Shown: positions 10,845 through 29,938 of the stretch, piece after piece
How positions within the stretch are numbered: the first letter of the stretch is position 1
How the letters are laid out: every line of letters begins with the position of its first letter
DNA from: Diplosphaera chodatii
Lineage: Eukaryota > Chlorophyta > Trebouxiophyceae > Prasiolales > Stichococcaceae
Assembly: GCA_032358165.1 (NCBI GenBank)
Contig: JAALGY010000054.1
Location: 2,418,001-2,482,000, forward strand
Length of the DNA stretch: 64,000 nt
Reading direction: 5' to 3'
Notes under the pieces: generated by a model
What the model was told of the DNA's origin: nothing
The model's database searches: none
Seen by the model: the letters and a program-made list of their open reading frames with translations, nothing else
Position numbers and translations under genes: made by a program

Positions 10845-13131
10845 TCAATTGTTTTCCGGCCGCCCCGACGGCCAGGTGGTGTCCATGACCGGCTTCAAGA
10901 TGTCTCGCACCCCCTGCAGCGCCTCCTCCTCCTTCCGCCGGCTGTCTGACGGCACCAGCCCCAAGCCCTCCAGAGCCGCTTGCACATTGAACCGCACCTG
11001 CGCAGCGCACGGACCTTGCAGTTCACACAGATTGTTGCAGCCTGCTCACCACCCCGCTGCCGCGCATGAAAGATGTGCAATACAGAAAAATCGCGTATGC
11101 CTCAACAACATGCCGCTTCTCCACGGATGCAGCGTGCCTCAGCAACAGGCACCATGCTGGGCAAGTTTCCGGCACCTGCTCCCTGGATGCGCAGCCGACG
11201 AGGTTGGTGGGGATGTCCTCCGCTCGCACCGCGTCCATGATCGCGAGCTTTGCGATGTCCACACCCGCGTCCCGGGCGTGCTGCGCTGCCTTGGCTGCCG
11301 CCTCCTTCACTTCCTGTGGCGCTGGGTGCCAGTCTGGAGGCCCCTGCACAGCGCGTCCCGGTGCGTCACAAGTGGCTGGGCCATACCCTGCTGCACCTGG
11401 TGGTGTGATGCTTGTTGCGGCGACTGCATGCTGCAAGTCCCTGCTGCAGGCTTGGCTGAGACGACATGGTACGGCCACGACTTGGCAAAAGCAGTGAAGC
11501 GCCAGAGCTGCTGTGTTCAGCACCTTGTTGGTGAGCAGGCCCATGCTGAGCACGCTGCCGTTCACGACGCCGACGCCCTTCTTCCGTAAATACGGCAGCA
11601 GCTCCCCCAGCGACCGGTCGTTCAGCGCGTGGTGGCAGTACGACAGCACCAGCTGCACGCTGCCGGCGGGCACCCTGCAGGAAATGCTGCAATGTTGGTG
11701 GTCCCTGCTGAAATCACGAGGTGCAGGGCTAACAAGTGCAGGGGTCATTCGCAACCGGTTTCCACAGCACGCGGTATTCTCATGTACAGCCTTGCTGGCT
11801 TGGCATGCCGTCCTGCTCATTGCGCATATCTCGGGCCGCTCACCTGTCCAACACCTTCCTGAACACGTTCAGCGGCAGGCCGGTGATGCCGATGTGGCGC
11901 ACCAACCCCTGCTCCCGCAGTTCCACAAGCGCCGGTATCGCCTCATTGACGACCTGCACCGTGTGATGCCGCCATAAGTGCCCACATGCGACGACAGCGT
12001 TGCGCCCGCGAAGCTGCAATGGGGTGGTGCCATGCAGGGGCCCAAACCGCTGACATGCTGAGCTGCTGTGCAGCGGGTTTAATCTAAGTCTTGGCTGCAA
12101 CGACAGCAAACCTGGCACCTGATCAAGGTCGCCAAATTCGATGTCGTGCGTCTGGATGACATCAATGTAGTCGACCTGCAATGGCGCACCCTTGGGGGTT
12201 TGGCTGGTCTACCTCATGATTGACTCAACACAGAGCGCCGCTTGGCTGATGTATTATAGGTGAGGCGTCACTGCTGGACCACTTGGTGTGGCAACTGACA
12301 CCTCTGCCGGCAAGCACACACCTGCAGCCGCTGGAGGCTCTCTGAGACGCTGGCTTTGACGCGCTCCCCGCTGAAATCGAACTCCTCCGGCCCATACCGC
12401 CCCACCTGTGCCAGGCTGGCAATCGCCCAGTCTTTCAGGTGTGCAGTGTGCCCAGCGTCGGCTGTGCTGCCCTACGCCTGCCAGTGCGCGGCTGCGACAG
12501 CGGTGGGACAGGAAGGCACGCTGGCATGTTGCCAACTGTGCCTCCAGTGTCCCCCATCATGCAGGTCGCAAGCTCTGCTTCAATGCGCTGTGCTTCAGCT
12601 GATCCAGCTTGCTGTGCATGCGCAGCACCACGGTGCCCACCTTGGTGGCTACGACGATCTGGTCTCGTGGCAGGTCCTTCAGCGCGCGCCCCAGCACCTG
12701 CGCATGGAGCCGTGGCTGTGGGCCGCACCACATCCAGCATGCAGCTGTTGCACGTGGTATCTGCAGGCGTAGGGACGGTCTAGACGCTCAAACGTGTTTA
12801 CGGCGACTTTTGCTGCTGATCTCAGGGCGCACCTGCTCGGAGTGGGTGCCACCATAGAACGGCGACGTGTCGAAGTAGTTGATGCCCATGCGGAAGGCCT
12901 CGTGTACTGCGCGCACCCCCTCATCCTCGTCTATATCCTGCAAATGTGGAACGACATGGCGTAGTATGCTCAGGGACCGACCAAATGGGCATGCTTCAGC
13001 ATGCGTTGGTGCATGCATCACCAGGCGTGCACCTCAAATACGCTGCCCAGCGGCGACGCGCCGAAGCTGAGCACCGAGGCCTCTATGCCTGTGTTCCCGA
13101 GCTTCCTCCTGGGCAGCTGCGGCTGCGACAT
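10845..13131 (-). CDS. L-galactose dehydrogenase (aldo-keto reductase, ascorbate biosynthesis)
   Basis: Cytosolic aldo-keto reductase that oxidises L-galactose to L-galactono-1,4-lactone with NAD+, the penultimate step of the plant/algal ascorbate pathway. Nine exons (13131-13033, 12937-12833, 12697-12641, 12405-12322, 12175-12119, 11953-11844, 11674-11524, 11343-11176, 10997-10845) join in phase to 327 residues; the Arabidopsis enzyme has about 319. Seen: LGNTGIEASVLSFGASPLGS at the N-terminus, FRMGINYFDTSPFYGG with the catalytic Asp/Tyr, VVATKVGRYG with the catalytic Lys, DYIDVIQTHDIEFGDLDQ with the catalytic His, VRHIGITGLPLNVF, SYCHHALNDRSL, VLSMGLLT, GPPDWHPA and a C-terminal TTWPSGRPEN. 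Met at 13131 aligns with the family start. Confidence 0.94.
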
Positions 13132-14051
13132 GGCGACGATCGGCCGCGTGCAGCTGCGCTGAACGCAAGGATGCACGCACTTTACATGCACAGACTGCAA
13201 CTGGAGTGGCGTTGATGAGCGGTGGAGATGCGTCCTGCAGCCAAGCAGATGGCCATGCATGCGTGCAACCAAGGATATGCCTTTGTATCAGCCTTGCAGC
13301 GTCCGAAAGGCGTCATGTGGCTCGCTCCCGGCATGCATCTGCCCCTTGGTGCAAGCACCCCTGGTCGATAGGACCCCTGCAGACAACCAGAGTCCTTTCA
13401 CTCAATACCATCAACATGGCAACCATTGTGGACGGAACCTAGCTTCCGGTGCCAGTGAGCTGGGTGTCCATGGGCCAGTGCACAGCAGATACAGGAGAGT
13501 GGGATGGTGTGACACCTTTACGGCAGCAAACTTCAGCCATTCTTCAGCACACTTGATAGGGACCTACAAGCGTATATGGTCGGGTGTATGTCTGCTGACC
13601 ACAGTACTGGTGCGTTACGTCCCCATAAAGGGCGGCACACAAAGGTGCACTTGAGTCAGGGCGCTGCCCGAGTCTGACGACATCACAGTGAGGTCATGGC
13701 CGGCTGCCGCGAAAAGATTGCGCCCGCGGCCTCTGAAAACGCCCAAAGCTTTGGGCAGGCACGGCGCACGGAGTTCAAAACAAGCACAAAAGGCCCCCGC
13801 GCTGTCTAACAGGGTCACGGCACTTCAGTCGGCTGAGCCATGCACCCGCTGCAGGCTGCAGCCCCGCCCCACCCCTGCGCAGCCTGCGCGCAGCTGCGCC
13901 CGCTCCTCTGAAAGACATCCCGCTGCCGACTGGCAGCAGGAGCAGAGGCAGCAGCTGCATGCAGGCTGCACACCAACAAGCCCCCGAAGCCAACAAGCCC
14001 ATCACACTTCTGCTGATGGCTACAACATCCCACGGTGCTGACATGCGCCGA
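13132..14051. other. Intergenic: L-galactose dehydrogenase promoter and downstream region of the solute-binding gene
   Basis: No exon with family resemblance on either strand. The left part must include the galactose dehydrogenase promoter; the right part holds the 3' UTR of the next minus-strand gene. Confidence 0.45.
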
Positions 14052-17000
14052 TCAGAGCGCCAGCAGCAGCGCTGCGCCGGCGGCGGCGGCGGCCAGCGGC
14101 GCCAGGGCGGCGGCTGCGGACGCCGTCTGGGGCGCCGGCGCGGGCGCCGTCGTGCCTCCGCTGCCGGCGGGTGCGCCGGCGGCGGACGCGTTGCCGCTGC
14201 CGCCACAGGCGTTGTACTTGCAGGTCCCTGCGGCCTGCAATTCAGGACACACATGTCCGCTTCCTACTGTGCTGATGTTCACCTTGCCCCCACCAAGGCG
14301 TGCTGACCTTGCTGAACAGGCTCGCTCTCACACCAAGGGTGCGGTGCCAGGCTGGCACCACCCAGCCCGAACATACACTTTTGCGCTGGGCAAGGGACTC
14401 GTCTCCAGCCCTCACCACGAGGTCGACGACGGTGCCGTCGGGGCACTCCTTGATCAGGGGGCAGATGGGGGCGGGCGCCACGTCGCAGGCGTCGGCCACG
14501 GTGCAGTTGGCGGGGCCAACCACAGAGGGGTCCTGCTGCACGTTGCGGAACCAGGTGAAGCTCCGGTCCTGCAGGGCAACACCGATTCTGCCTGTCATGA
14601 CGGCTCATGCACTGACATTTCCGAGGGCATCACCAGGTAATGTCTCGATAGCTCTGTGCAGTTCAGGCCTCTGCCCGGCCACCTCGGATCAGCTGCCTTT
14701 GTCGCGTCTGCCGGCGTCTCAAGCATTATGCGCAGGCTGCAGCATGTCGCTCAGCTTGGGCGTCCAGATCCAACGCGGTCACTTTGCAGCTGCTCCATGG
14801 GACAGCATGAGGAGTGCAGGTGGTCAGCTCACTAGGTCTGTGGGCGCTGTGAGGGCGGTGCTGAGGTCCGACAGCACGCCCTCGGGGTGCGCGATGGCGC
14901 CCTCGAACCAGTCCAGGCCGCCCGTCGCCGACATCAGGCCATCCTCGCGCAGCACCCTGCCGCCAGGCGATACAGCATGCACTCAGACGCATAATCAATG
15001 GCAGCAGTGCCGGAGTACCAAACGACAAGCGGAAAACACGCAACTCCTGCAGTGCAAACGGCCTCGCCCCACTGGGAAAACTGCCCTTGCAGATGTGCGC
15101 CTGCCTCTACACCTTGGACGCTGCCTCTGGGTCGCCCGCAAGAGTGCAGAACGTGAACTTCGAATTTCCGGTACGGGGCAGTGCAGTAACTCACGCGGAG
15201 GCGTCGGTGCCGTTCAGGAAGGCCAGGCCCGCGGCCAGCGACGGCGAGATGCCGAACTCCTGCAGGAACTGGTCGTACTTGTAGGCTGTGGGGTCCAGCG
15301 CAAACGTCTCGTCGACCACGACGTCCACCTGCACATCAGCCACGGACCATGGGATGCCGTGCTGCAGTGGTGTTGCGCAGCTGTGTGACACAGCTCTGGG
15401 GTCCTAACCCCTGAATGTCTTGATGCAGCGCAGGCGGCTCGCTCGATATACAGTCGTAATACAGTGGGCATGCTGGCGCTGTGTGGTGCATTGGTGCTGT
15501 GACTGTAGACGCAACCTCTTGTGGCAAAACCATGCGTCACACACATGCAGTATCGGCAGAACCGTGTGCACCCATGTTTTTCCCCATAAGCTGGTCTGCC
15601 GTAACAATGCCATACGACTACTGCAGGATAACAGGCTGAGGTGGGCGCACGTTTGCGAGCGCGTCCAGGAACGCGAGCCGGGCCTGCGCCTGCGACTCGA
15701 AGCCCTTCTGCGTGCCGTTCCATGCGAAGTCGAAGGTGCTGTTGGTCACGTCGAAGGCGTCGACCGTTACGCCGGGGATGGCGGCCACTGCCGCCTTCGA
15801 CAGTATCTGGCCACCAGCATCCTACGCAAACACAGGCAGGCTGAGTTGGAGTGCTGTTGGCAGGACACAGGCTGAGTGCAGAGATGGAGGGCTAGCAACC
15901 CTTGATGTTACTAAAGCACGGCGTGCATTGCATGGCAAAGCCTGTGCACCATATGGCATCAATGCACATTGATTGGTGCTGCCTTCGCACTGCACCTGCG
16001 TGTACTGGACCTTGTACGCCGCAAAGCTGATCTGGTAGTACTCATCGGGCGCGAACACGAAGTGGCTGACCCAGGCGACCGTCGGCTTGTTGGCGTTGGC
16101 GGCGTTGGTGGTCTGCACACCAGGGGACAGCAGCTGCAGCGTTTCCAGGCACTAGATCAGCGATGCCAGCACGAAACATGCACACAACCACAGGAGGCTG
16201 ATCCGAAACGTGGAACGAGGACGTATCAGCCGTGGCGCTGTTCAAGCACAGGAAGCCAGTTTTCCCGGTCGTGTCTTGCCAAGCGCACCTTCATGCTCGT
16301 GTACTGCGCCTTGACGGTGTCAAAGTACGTGGACGCCTCCTTCTCCTTGTTAAAGAACAGGCCCAGGAACTTGACCCACTCCGCGCGGTTGAGCGTGCCT
16401 GGCATGCGGACGACAAACTTGAGCCATCTGTAGGTTTGACAGGCGGCCTCGGTTCCCGAACCGCCCGCTGACCTACGGCATCAGTGCGCAGAGTGCTCCA
16501 GCACGAGATGTCTGCGGACCTGCCAGGCAGATGATGAATGGCATCATCATCATTGATTGCTCTGACCGCCTCACCGGGGTCCTGTGTGGCGGAGAATGTG
16601 AAGATCGGCGCCAGCGCCGGCGCCGGCGGGTCAATCGGCGCCGTCGCTGTGATGCCATCCACGTACGGCAGCACGGTGGCCGACAGCGTGGTGGCGTCGC
16701 TCAGGTTCGACGGCGCCGTCCTGCAGACGTCAACAAATCATTGCTGCTGCTGGATGATTGGCGCAGCCTATTGTGGGACGCCTACCAGTGGGCACGGTTG
16801 CGAGATGCCGACCAAATCTCTGGCAGGGTCAGAGGGCAGTGCAGACCGCGCCGTTACGGTACGCATGACTGCCAGCCGGCTTCACAGCAGCAGCTCAGGC
16901 GCACTCAAAAGGGTTCCGTGCAAGGAGGAGGAGGCCACAGCATGCAGCACAGGTGCAAGGACACCCACTTGTTGCAGGTCAGCAGCTGCTGCGCGCAGGG

Positions 17001-17841
17001 GGACACCGCCAGCGAGCTCACCGACTGCACGCGGTCTGTGACGTTCAGAATCTCCTGCGGCAGTGTGATCCGGGGTATGTCAAGGAGGCCACACAACCCT
17101 GCGGCCCTGTCACAATGCACATCCGCGTGTGCTGCCACTACTGCAACCAGCATGTGGCACAAGGCCTCACCAGGAAGGCGTACGGAACGGTGTCGGGCAC
17201 CGAGACGCTGGTGAGCGGGATGGCGAAGATCTTGGCGCCCGGCACGGCGTTGGCGCTGGGCCGGGTGCCGCCGCATTGGTACAGCACATAGGTCTCGTTG
17301 GCGTAGGTGTTGGTCACGACCTGCGGCAATACCACTGTCAAAGTTCACAACCGCGCATCGGCTGGGTTGCATGTGGCTGACGTTGCGGAAAACATGCGGT
17401 GCTCACCTTGTATGTAGGGAAGTATTGCACTGCAAAGTTCTTGGCGAAGGTGACCTGCAGGGCGGTCAGAGCGATGCTCATGTACATGCACATACGTCTA
17501 CATAGGGTGCGTGATGCAATGGGCGATCGCCGCACCGTGCGCAATGGCTCTGAGCATGCATCGACGCTTCAGCTGCTTGCCATCCCGATGCAAGCCGGCG
17601 GCTGCTTGCGATCACAACCTCAAGCAACACCACGCACCGTTGTGGATGTGTCCTGGCTGCTGACTTTGCCGCCGGTGACGAAGAAGTCGGAGGGAAAGAC
17701 CGCGGCGAAGGTGGTGGCCTGTGCCGTCGATGGCAAACAGTCGCCGCTGAAATTTGCAGGCCGCCTGTACAGCGTCTGGGCCGATGCGCCCGCGACGCAG
17801 AGCGCCAACAGCGCCACACACAGGCTGCAAACCCCCTTCAT
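14052..17841 (-). CDS. Secreted TroA-like (helical-backbone) solute-binding protein, probable GPI anchor
   Basis: Resembles eukaryotic members of the bacterial iron/metal-complex binding protein fold (class III periplasmic binding protein); the ligand is not known and may be an iron chelate. Twelve exons join in phase to 541 residues: 17841-17638, 17454-17407, 17320-17171, 17054-16969, 16720-16575, 16398-16289, 16112-15996, 15821-15651, 15328-15195, 14956-14833, 14568-14416, 14234-14052. Residues 1-20 are a signal peptide ending GASA. The binding fold shows NTYANETYVLYQCGG, AKIFAIPLTSVSVPDTVPYA followed by FLEILNVTDRV, then VLPYVDGITA, AEWVKFLGLFFNKEKEA, PTVAWVSHFVFAPDEYY and a second lobe with VDVVVDETFALDP. 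A Cys-rich stretch (CTVADACDV, CPLIKECPDG, CKYNACGG) precedes a Gly/Ser/Ala/Pro region and a hydrophobic Ala/Leu tail without charged residues, as in GPI-anchored proteins. Exon 6 takes the acceptor at 16399; the closest upstream acceptor breaks the frame. Confidence 0.72.
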
Positions 17842-18205
17842 CGTTGCTCGCCTTGTGCACTTCTGCGGACTGCTCGACACGGGCTAGGTAAAACCGGTCG
17901 TCTGATCTGTCAGCACAGGTTTGCAAGATAGTTTGATCCTGCCTTTCAGTCTGATGGGCACTGCACCAGTTTTGCCCACCAAGCTGCCAGGATTTACGCC
18001 TTACGACTTACAACTCCATCATCCCGAACTGTGCAAAGAGTCCGATTTGGCCGCCCTCCTGAGCAGCAAATAGGCGCAAATGGCTGCGCCTGCTCCTCTT
18101 GGGTTTGCAGCGTATCCTTCAGGTGAAGCAGCGTCGCCCCGCTACACGGCTCGCACTTCGCAGCCAGCCCCTTTGCTTCCAGTGCAGCGCTTCCCATCGG
18201 CAGCC
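17842..18205. promoter_or_regulatory. Divergent promoter region (solute-binding protein / cold-shock protein)
   Basis: 364 bases between the two start codons, so both promoters and 5' UTRs overlap or abut. An in-frame upstream ATG at 18080 would extend the cold-shock protein by 42 residues; the ATG at 18206 gives a more typical targeting leader. No TATA box is recognised with confidence. Confidence 0.5.
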
Positions 18206-19370
18206 ATGTTTGCCCTCAGGCGGCTCCCGGGCCTGGTGGCCCGCAAGGCGGGCACCGTGCAGATGCTGGCGCCGCGCCAGACCGCCCTGTACGCCAGCCG
18301 CAGCCGCACCGTGCTGTGCGTCGCCCAAAAGGCCACAGGTAAGGCCGCCCAGGCAGCCGTCACCGTGGCTGCCTGAGAATGCATCTATCGCTGTCCTTGT
18401 GCCGCCGCTTTCGGGCTGGCACACCCTGCGCTTCTGCAAAGCGTGTGTGGCGTAGAAAGCTGCGTCTGACGCGCCCTGGCGCCTGATTGCCTGCAGGCAC
18501 CTGCAAATGGTTTGACGTCACAAAGGGCTACGGTTTTATCAAGCCCGACGACGGCTCGCAGGACCTGTTCGTGCACCAGGTGACACCACTGCAACGGCAA
18601 TGCATGCATGCAAGTGGTCAGGCGATGCGTCTGTCATCAAGTGCCTGCTGCCTGCATGATGGGGGCAGATATCAGCTGCGCAGTTTTGCCGCCTGCGCAG
18701 CCCACATCATGTTTTGCACCCGAGCTACGCACGCGACGCCTGGCAGCCTGCCACAGCGTATCTTCAAGCGGTTGAGCCCTCTCAAAACCTGCTCACGCAA
18801 CTCTTGGTGTCCGTGCAGACCAACATCGTCACCGATGGCTTCCGCTCGCTGGCAGAGGGCGAGCAGGTGGAGTTCGTGGTGGACCAGTCCGATGATGGCC
18901 GCCCCAAGGCCATCGAGGTCACGGGCCCCGGCGGCGCCAACCCCCAGGTGTGCAAAATGCATCTCCTTGCCAAAATTGGTATAGGCATGCCATCAACCCG
19001 CTGCACGTTCTGGAACGAGTTGGCTTGTGCTCATCGTCTAGCCGGACTTGCACTCAGGCTTCACGCTCGGTGGATGCAGGGTGCGCCCAGGCGCGAGAGC
19101 TTCGGCGGCGGCGGTGGTGGCGGTGGCGGCCGCCGTGGCGGTGGTGGCGGCCGCTACGATGACGGCGGCTATGGCGGCAGCTACGGCGTAAGTCTATGTC
19201 TTACTCTGTGCTCAGAACTGCGTGTGCTGGTGTGCTGCATATAACGGGTTCATGCCTTGCCGTTGCCTTCATGTCGAGTCCAATGTTGTCACAGTGACAG
19301 GGTGCATCAGTTCATGTGCACATCGTCCTCAAACTTGTGTTTGTATGTTGCGCAGGGCGGCGGCTACTGA
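18206..19370 (+). CDS. Cold-shock-domain glycine-rich RNA-binding protein, probably organelle targeted
   Basis: Nucleic-acid chaperone with one cold-shock (OB-fold) domain and a glycine-rich tail, as in plant GRP2-type proteins. Exons 18206-18338, 18497-18579, 18819-18947, 19080-19187 and 19356-19370 join in phase to 155 residues. Residues 1-45 ([16 protein letters not shown] start) form an Arg/Ala/Ser-rich presequence fitting mitochondria or plastid. The domain has RNP1-like [11 protein letters not shown] and RNP2-like DLFVHQ, followed by [10 protein letters not shown] and [11 protein letters not shown]. The tail is poly-Gly with Arg, Tyr and [19 protein letters not shown], ending GGGY. No CCHC zinc knuckles are present. 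The final exon is only 15 bases. Confidence 0.9.
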
Positions 19371-19902
19371 AGCAATCAGCCTCGCTGAAGGCCTCAGTGG
19401 ATGTTCCTTCAAGCATGGGCTTGCCTCGGCGAATGACAGCCAGTAACAGCTGCTGGCGCCGGGACACACCCATACAGGCAGCGGCCATGTTGGCTCCTTC
19501 AGCGACTGGCTTGACGATGGACCTTGCATGCTGGTAGAGCAGCTCTGATTCAAGTTGTGCTTGCGGATCAGCAGTGCAACATGAGAGGGGGTCAGCTGGC
19601 TGCCTGTTAGCGTCAGTTTGGCAGGTGGGATCTGCTCAACAACCGCTGGCAGATTTCGAGAGGTCAGAGGGACACTCCTCTCCGACATAACCTATCGCAT
19701 TGTCCCTTTCGTTTGGCCATGTGAACTTGACATTGGGTGCTGATGTCAGTCCTGGCAGCCTGTGCATGGCAACGCAACGGAGTGGCATCCAGGTCGTCTC
19801 AAGTCAAAGTGTCTCGCTAGGCTGCCAAACGCCATCAGGGCGGCGTCCTTGCCCTCATGTTGTTGTGCCCTTGCCCGCTCACTGCTGCCACACAGTCTCT
19901 AG
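19371..19902. other. Convergent 3' region, no gene seen
   Basis: Lies between the stops of the cold-shock protein (+) and the YjbQ-like gene (-). A 119-codon minus-strand frame at 19329-19688 overlaps the last cold-shock exon and shows no family signature. Confidence 0.45.
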
Positions 19903-20674
19903 CTACTCCCCTGTTATAGTCACAACAATACGCCGCCCACTAGCACGGTCCCGGTGCTCGCACAGCCAAAGCCCTGCCACAGACACCATCATAGCATAGA
20001 CACTGTGCGGCACAGGGTGACATGCAGTGAAAACAGCTACTGAACGGCAGCCGTGCAGCATACGAACGGCAGTTGTGGAGGTCTGCATAGATGTACACCA
20101 AAAAAGTAAACCACCTTGCCAGGTGCCCAGGTTGAGGCGGCCGTTTGTGATGGGCACATTCAGTGAGCAGCCGAACATGCTTGACTTGACATGCGCAGGC
20201 ATGTCGTCATCGCCTGCAGTTGGATTGTGCAACGTATGTAGCAAACCAGAATGATGCAGTCCTGGTTTTGAGAGTGGACACACACATGTTGCTGACGAAA
20301 GATGTGGTGTCACACCTTCATCTGTGTGCACCCATGGCGCCTTTGGCCCCTGCAGGCTCAAGGCACACCACAGTGGTCTGCAGGCGTCAAGTGCTTCCAG
20401 GAGAGGCTTGCAAGACCAAAGCTGCTCGTGCTACAGCTGGCTGCCTGAACAACTCATCGCAGTAGCCAGGTTTTGGCAAACAGCATCTGTGCGGCTGTGC
20501 ACACTCTCACAGTACACCGTCTGGTTGTGCACCTCCGGCACAGCAACATTGGACAGGAATGTTTCCATGTCCTTGCGGACATCAGGGTCTGCGTTCTGCA
20601 CCACAGCACAGCCACCACTCAGCCTCTGTGGGTGCTCAGTACGACACTTGCATGCGCTCCTGCAGGACCCTACC

Positions 20675-20708
<34 letters not shown>

Positions 20709-21113
20709 CTGCAGCATCGACGGATATTGGTCAGAGACGCCCGGCCGATGTGATGCCATAGGAGCAGACAGCAAGAGCAGCCATAGGCACTCAGAACTCT
20801 CAGAACTCTCTCGTGGTGTATAGAGACTCACTGAAGACGTTGCATACCCCAACTCTGAAGCCGGACAGCTCCTTTGAGACCGCGCTCAAGATCTGCAGAC
20901 GGATGAGCATCACTGTGGCGACAAGCGGGGGACTTGCCTGATGAGCTTGAAGAATGATGGATGGACTGCATCATCTGCATGCATCCTTCCAGAAGAGCGC
21001 GTCCATATCAGCAGGTCCTTGCAAACATGCATCCGTTCCCGCACCTGATCTGTGACAAGGTGACATCCCCGGCGAGCGGGCTTCAGTGTCAGCGTCTGCT
21101 GCGCCACTCTCAT
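19903..21113 (-). CDS. YjbQ / UPF0047 family protein (secondary thiamine-phosphate synthase-like)
   Basis: A small conserved family found in bacteria, archaea, plants and algae; bacterial members have weak thiamine-phosphate synthase activity, but the main role is unsettled. Seven exons (21113-21045, 20892-20832, 20708-20674, 20595-20533, 20349-20316, 20213-20115, 19973-19903) join in phase to 143 residues, the usual family length. Ordered signatures: LTLKPARRGCHLVTDQ, ILSAVSKELSGFRVGVCNVF, IQHTSASLTINE, NADPDVRKDMETFL, APWVHTDEG, DDMPAHVKSSMFGCSLNVPI, TNGRLNLGTWQG and LWLCEHRDRASGRRIVVTI. The conserved His residues (QHTSAS, WVHTDEG, AHVKSS, CEHRD) that line the active-site pocket are all present. 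The longest exon is only 99 bases. Met at 21125 in the same frame is an alternative start. Confidence 0.93.
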
Positions 21114-21554
21114 GACCGCATGCACAGCTTGAGATCGGCTTCGAGTTCGAATCGAAGCTCAAGTCTGATTACCAGGCGCCAGAGCTATTCACTCCGGCAG
21201 CTGGATGCTTCTCAAGTGGCGCACCTTGTGCGGTGCTATTGTGCAATGCTCATGGGTGGGTGCCGCCGAGGCGACGGTGATGGTATCTGCGAGGAGACTG
21301 ACTCTAGTGGCGAAGGTGTGGAGGACGTTTGGGTCCCTCGTACAGTGAGCTGCGACATCTGCTCTTGCATGTCACTGTGCATGTTACAAACCTCGCCAGC
21401 CACACGCCCCTTGGCACAACGCAGTCTTGTGCGTTGATCCAACCCGTCCCTTGCCCGTTTGCGATGTGCTTTGTAGCCTGCTGGTTGTACGTTGCTGCTT
21501 GCAGCTTGCATGCTTCCGCAGGCTGCAAGCAGCGCCAACACAGCTGACGTGCTG
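21114..21554. promoter_or_regulatory. Divergent region between YjbQ-like gene and PRP4 kinase
   Basis: About 440 bases between the proposed start codons. The right part may contain 5' UTR or a further short first exon of the kinase gene, because a TGCTTCCGCAG acceptor-like site precedes the called start. Confidence 0.45.
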
Positions 21555-28134
<6,580 letters not shown>

Positions 28135-29938
28135 AACCCCTGCCGCCGCAGCCAGCCCTGAGGTGGGTAGTTGGATGTGCTGCATTGCGTTTGGCTTCCG
28201 AGGCCGGGTCTGCCAGAGGAGCAGGGAGTGCAATTCTGGGTTCAGGGTGAGCATGTAGGCCACATGAGCAACTGCGGGCATGGCTCATACAAACGCTGCT
28301 GGTGTCTGCTGCAGGCGCCTCCCATTTGGCCCTCGGGCTGCCACAAACACCAGTGGTACATGCGACTGCTGAGAGGCGCCTCAGGGCATGGCAGGCAATG
28401 GCTCCGCATCGCACCCTGCCTTGTGCTGAGCCGTGCCTGCCTGGCTGCGGCACCCTGTCTCGTGCGATTCGCACCAAGCTGTACCGAAGAGCAAGGCAAG
28501 GCACCGTGAAGCGCGGAATCACTGCTGTGTGCGCCGCAACGATGCAGGGCTCGAGGGCTGTCTGGCGGCTGAGGTGCTGGGCAGCGTAGGCAGCAGCTGA
28601 CCGGCCTTTTCAGCGGCGGTGGCAGCGGCACTCGGGCCCGCGCAGCTAGCCTAGCGGTTTGTCGCACCGCCAGTTCTCTCGCAGCAGCTATGGGCCGCTT
28701 GACACCCTGAGGTTTGCTGCACACGTGCCCCAGGCTGCTCTGCTGCTCAGTGCACTGCAGTCTGTCCGCACTCCAGTGCCACACGTTGTGGGCAGGCCCG
28801 AGATGCGAACCCTGCACATGTATCCGCGTGCCCTTCAGCTCCTACAGGGACTGTTGTGTCCACAGTTTCTGCAGGCAGATACATACCAGTTGCGTCGTGA
28901 GTAGTTTGACTCATTCCTTGCTGTGCATCTGGAGGTTTGTGTGTAATGCTGACCCCTCATGTGTGGTTCGTTCCAGCGCCTTTGGACTCTGGCGACAGAC
29001 GCTGCTCCTGCCTCGCTGCTGCATGCAGACTCACCTGTGCACTGGTACTTCCACCAGCCTGCAGTGCACCTGCATGCGTGCTTTGGTCATGTGCATGCAT
29101 TTGGCTTCCTGTTTGAGGTGCTGACGTGTGGTGTGCCTGTGCCGGGCCATGGTTTGGGTTTTTGTGGGAGCGTGCGCTCTGCGGATGGGCTGCTGCGGTA
29201 ATGTTGAGCCTGCATCCTCTGTAATGCATGCACATGTTGGCGCTGTGCGGTGACATGTTGCTGACGGCACCTGGCTGTGTGCCTGTGCGGGAGCTTTGGC
29301 GATGGCTGCATCGACCCCCAGGATGTATGTCAAGACAAACTTGGAGGTGTGCCGCAGAGTGAATGACATGCTGGTGCTGGAACCCCGTCTGGATCACACT
29401 GCATTTGAGGATGTTGTGTCCTAGATGCATGTGTCTGACCTCCCACCTCCCAATGACCACATCTCACACAGGTGAGAGGTCACTGCATTCCTGGCGAGAG
29501 TGGGCACTTTTTGGTGGGGAAGCAGAGAGGGCAGCGGTGGGACTTCCCAATTCAGGCTACACCTTGCATGCGTGTAATGTTTAGTGTTACTGCATCAGCT
29601 GTAAGGCTCGTCACAGGCACGTCAACTGGTGAAATGGTCATGCCGACTGCCATCACCCCTTTACCAATCTCAACGGCCGGAAAGGCGCCTGATCCAGAAA
29701 GAGCGGCTGGGAAAAGCGCACCGATCTCAGGGTTTTGTTCGCCCACCTCACCGCCCCTGGCAGCGCAACCAGGCCGGACGCGCCGGGCTCCCCGCGCTGC
29801 ACATCCACCTTTTACCCATATCTCATAGGCAGCACCCGCCATTGGTGGTGTGCGCCGGACTGTTTCCTGGCCTCCAACAGCTGCAAGCAGCCTGTTTGAG
29901 TGTGTGAATCCCTCAGTGAACGAGTTTGACAAAACAAC
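28135..29938. other. PRP4 kinase 3' region and CCT gene upstream region; no gene supported
   Basis: Holds only unsupported frames. A plus-strand frame at 28959-29201 and a short one ending near 29425 (containing NLEVCRRVNDMLVLEPRLDH) look mildly protein-like but have no recognised family and no clear start. A 167-codon minus-strand frame (28957-29460) is His/Gln/Ser-rich with no domain. TGTAA words, the usual green-algal polyadenylation signal, occur near 28943 and 29220. Confidence 0.4.
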
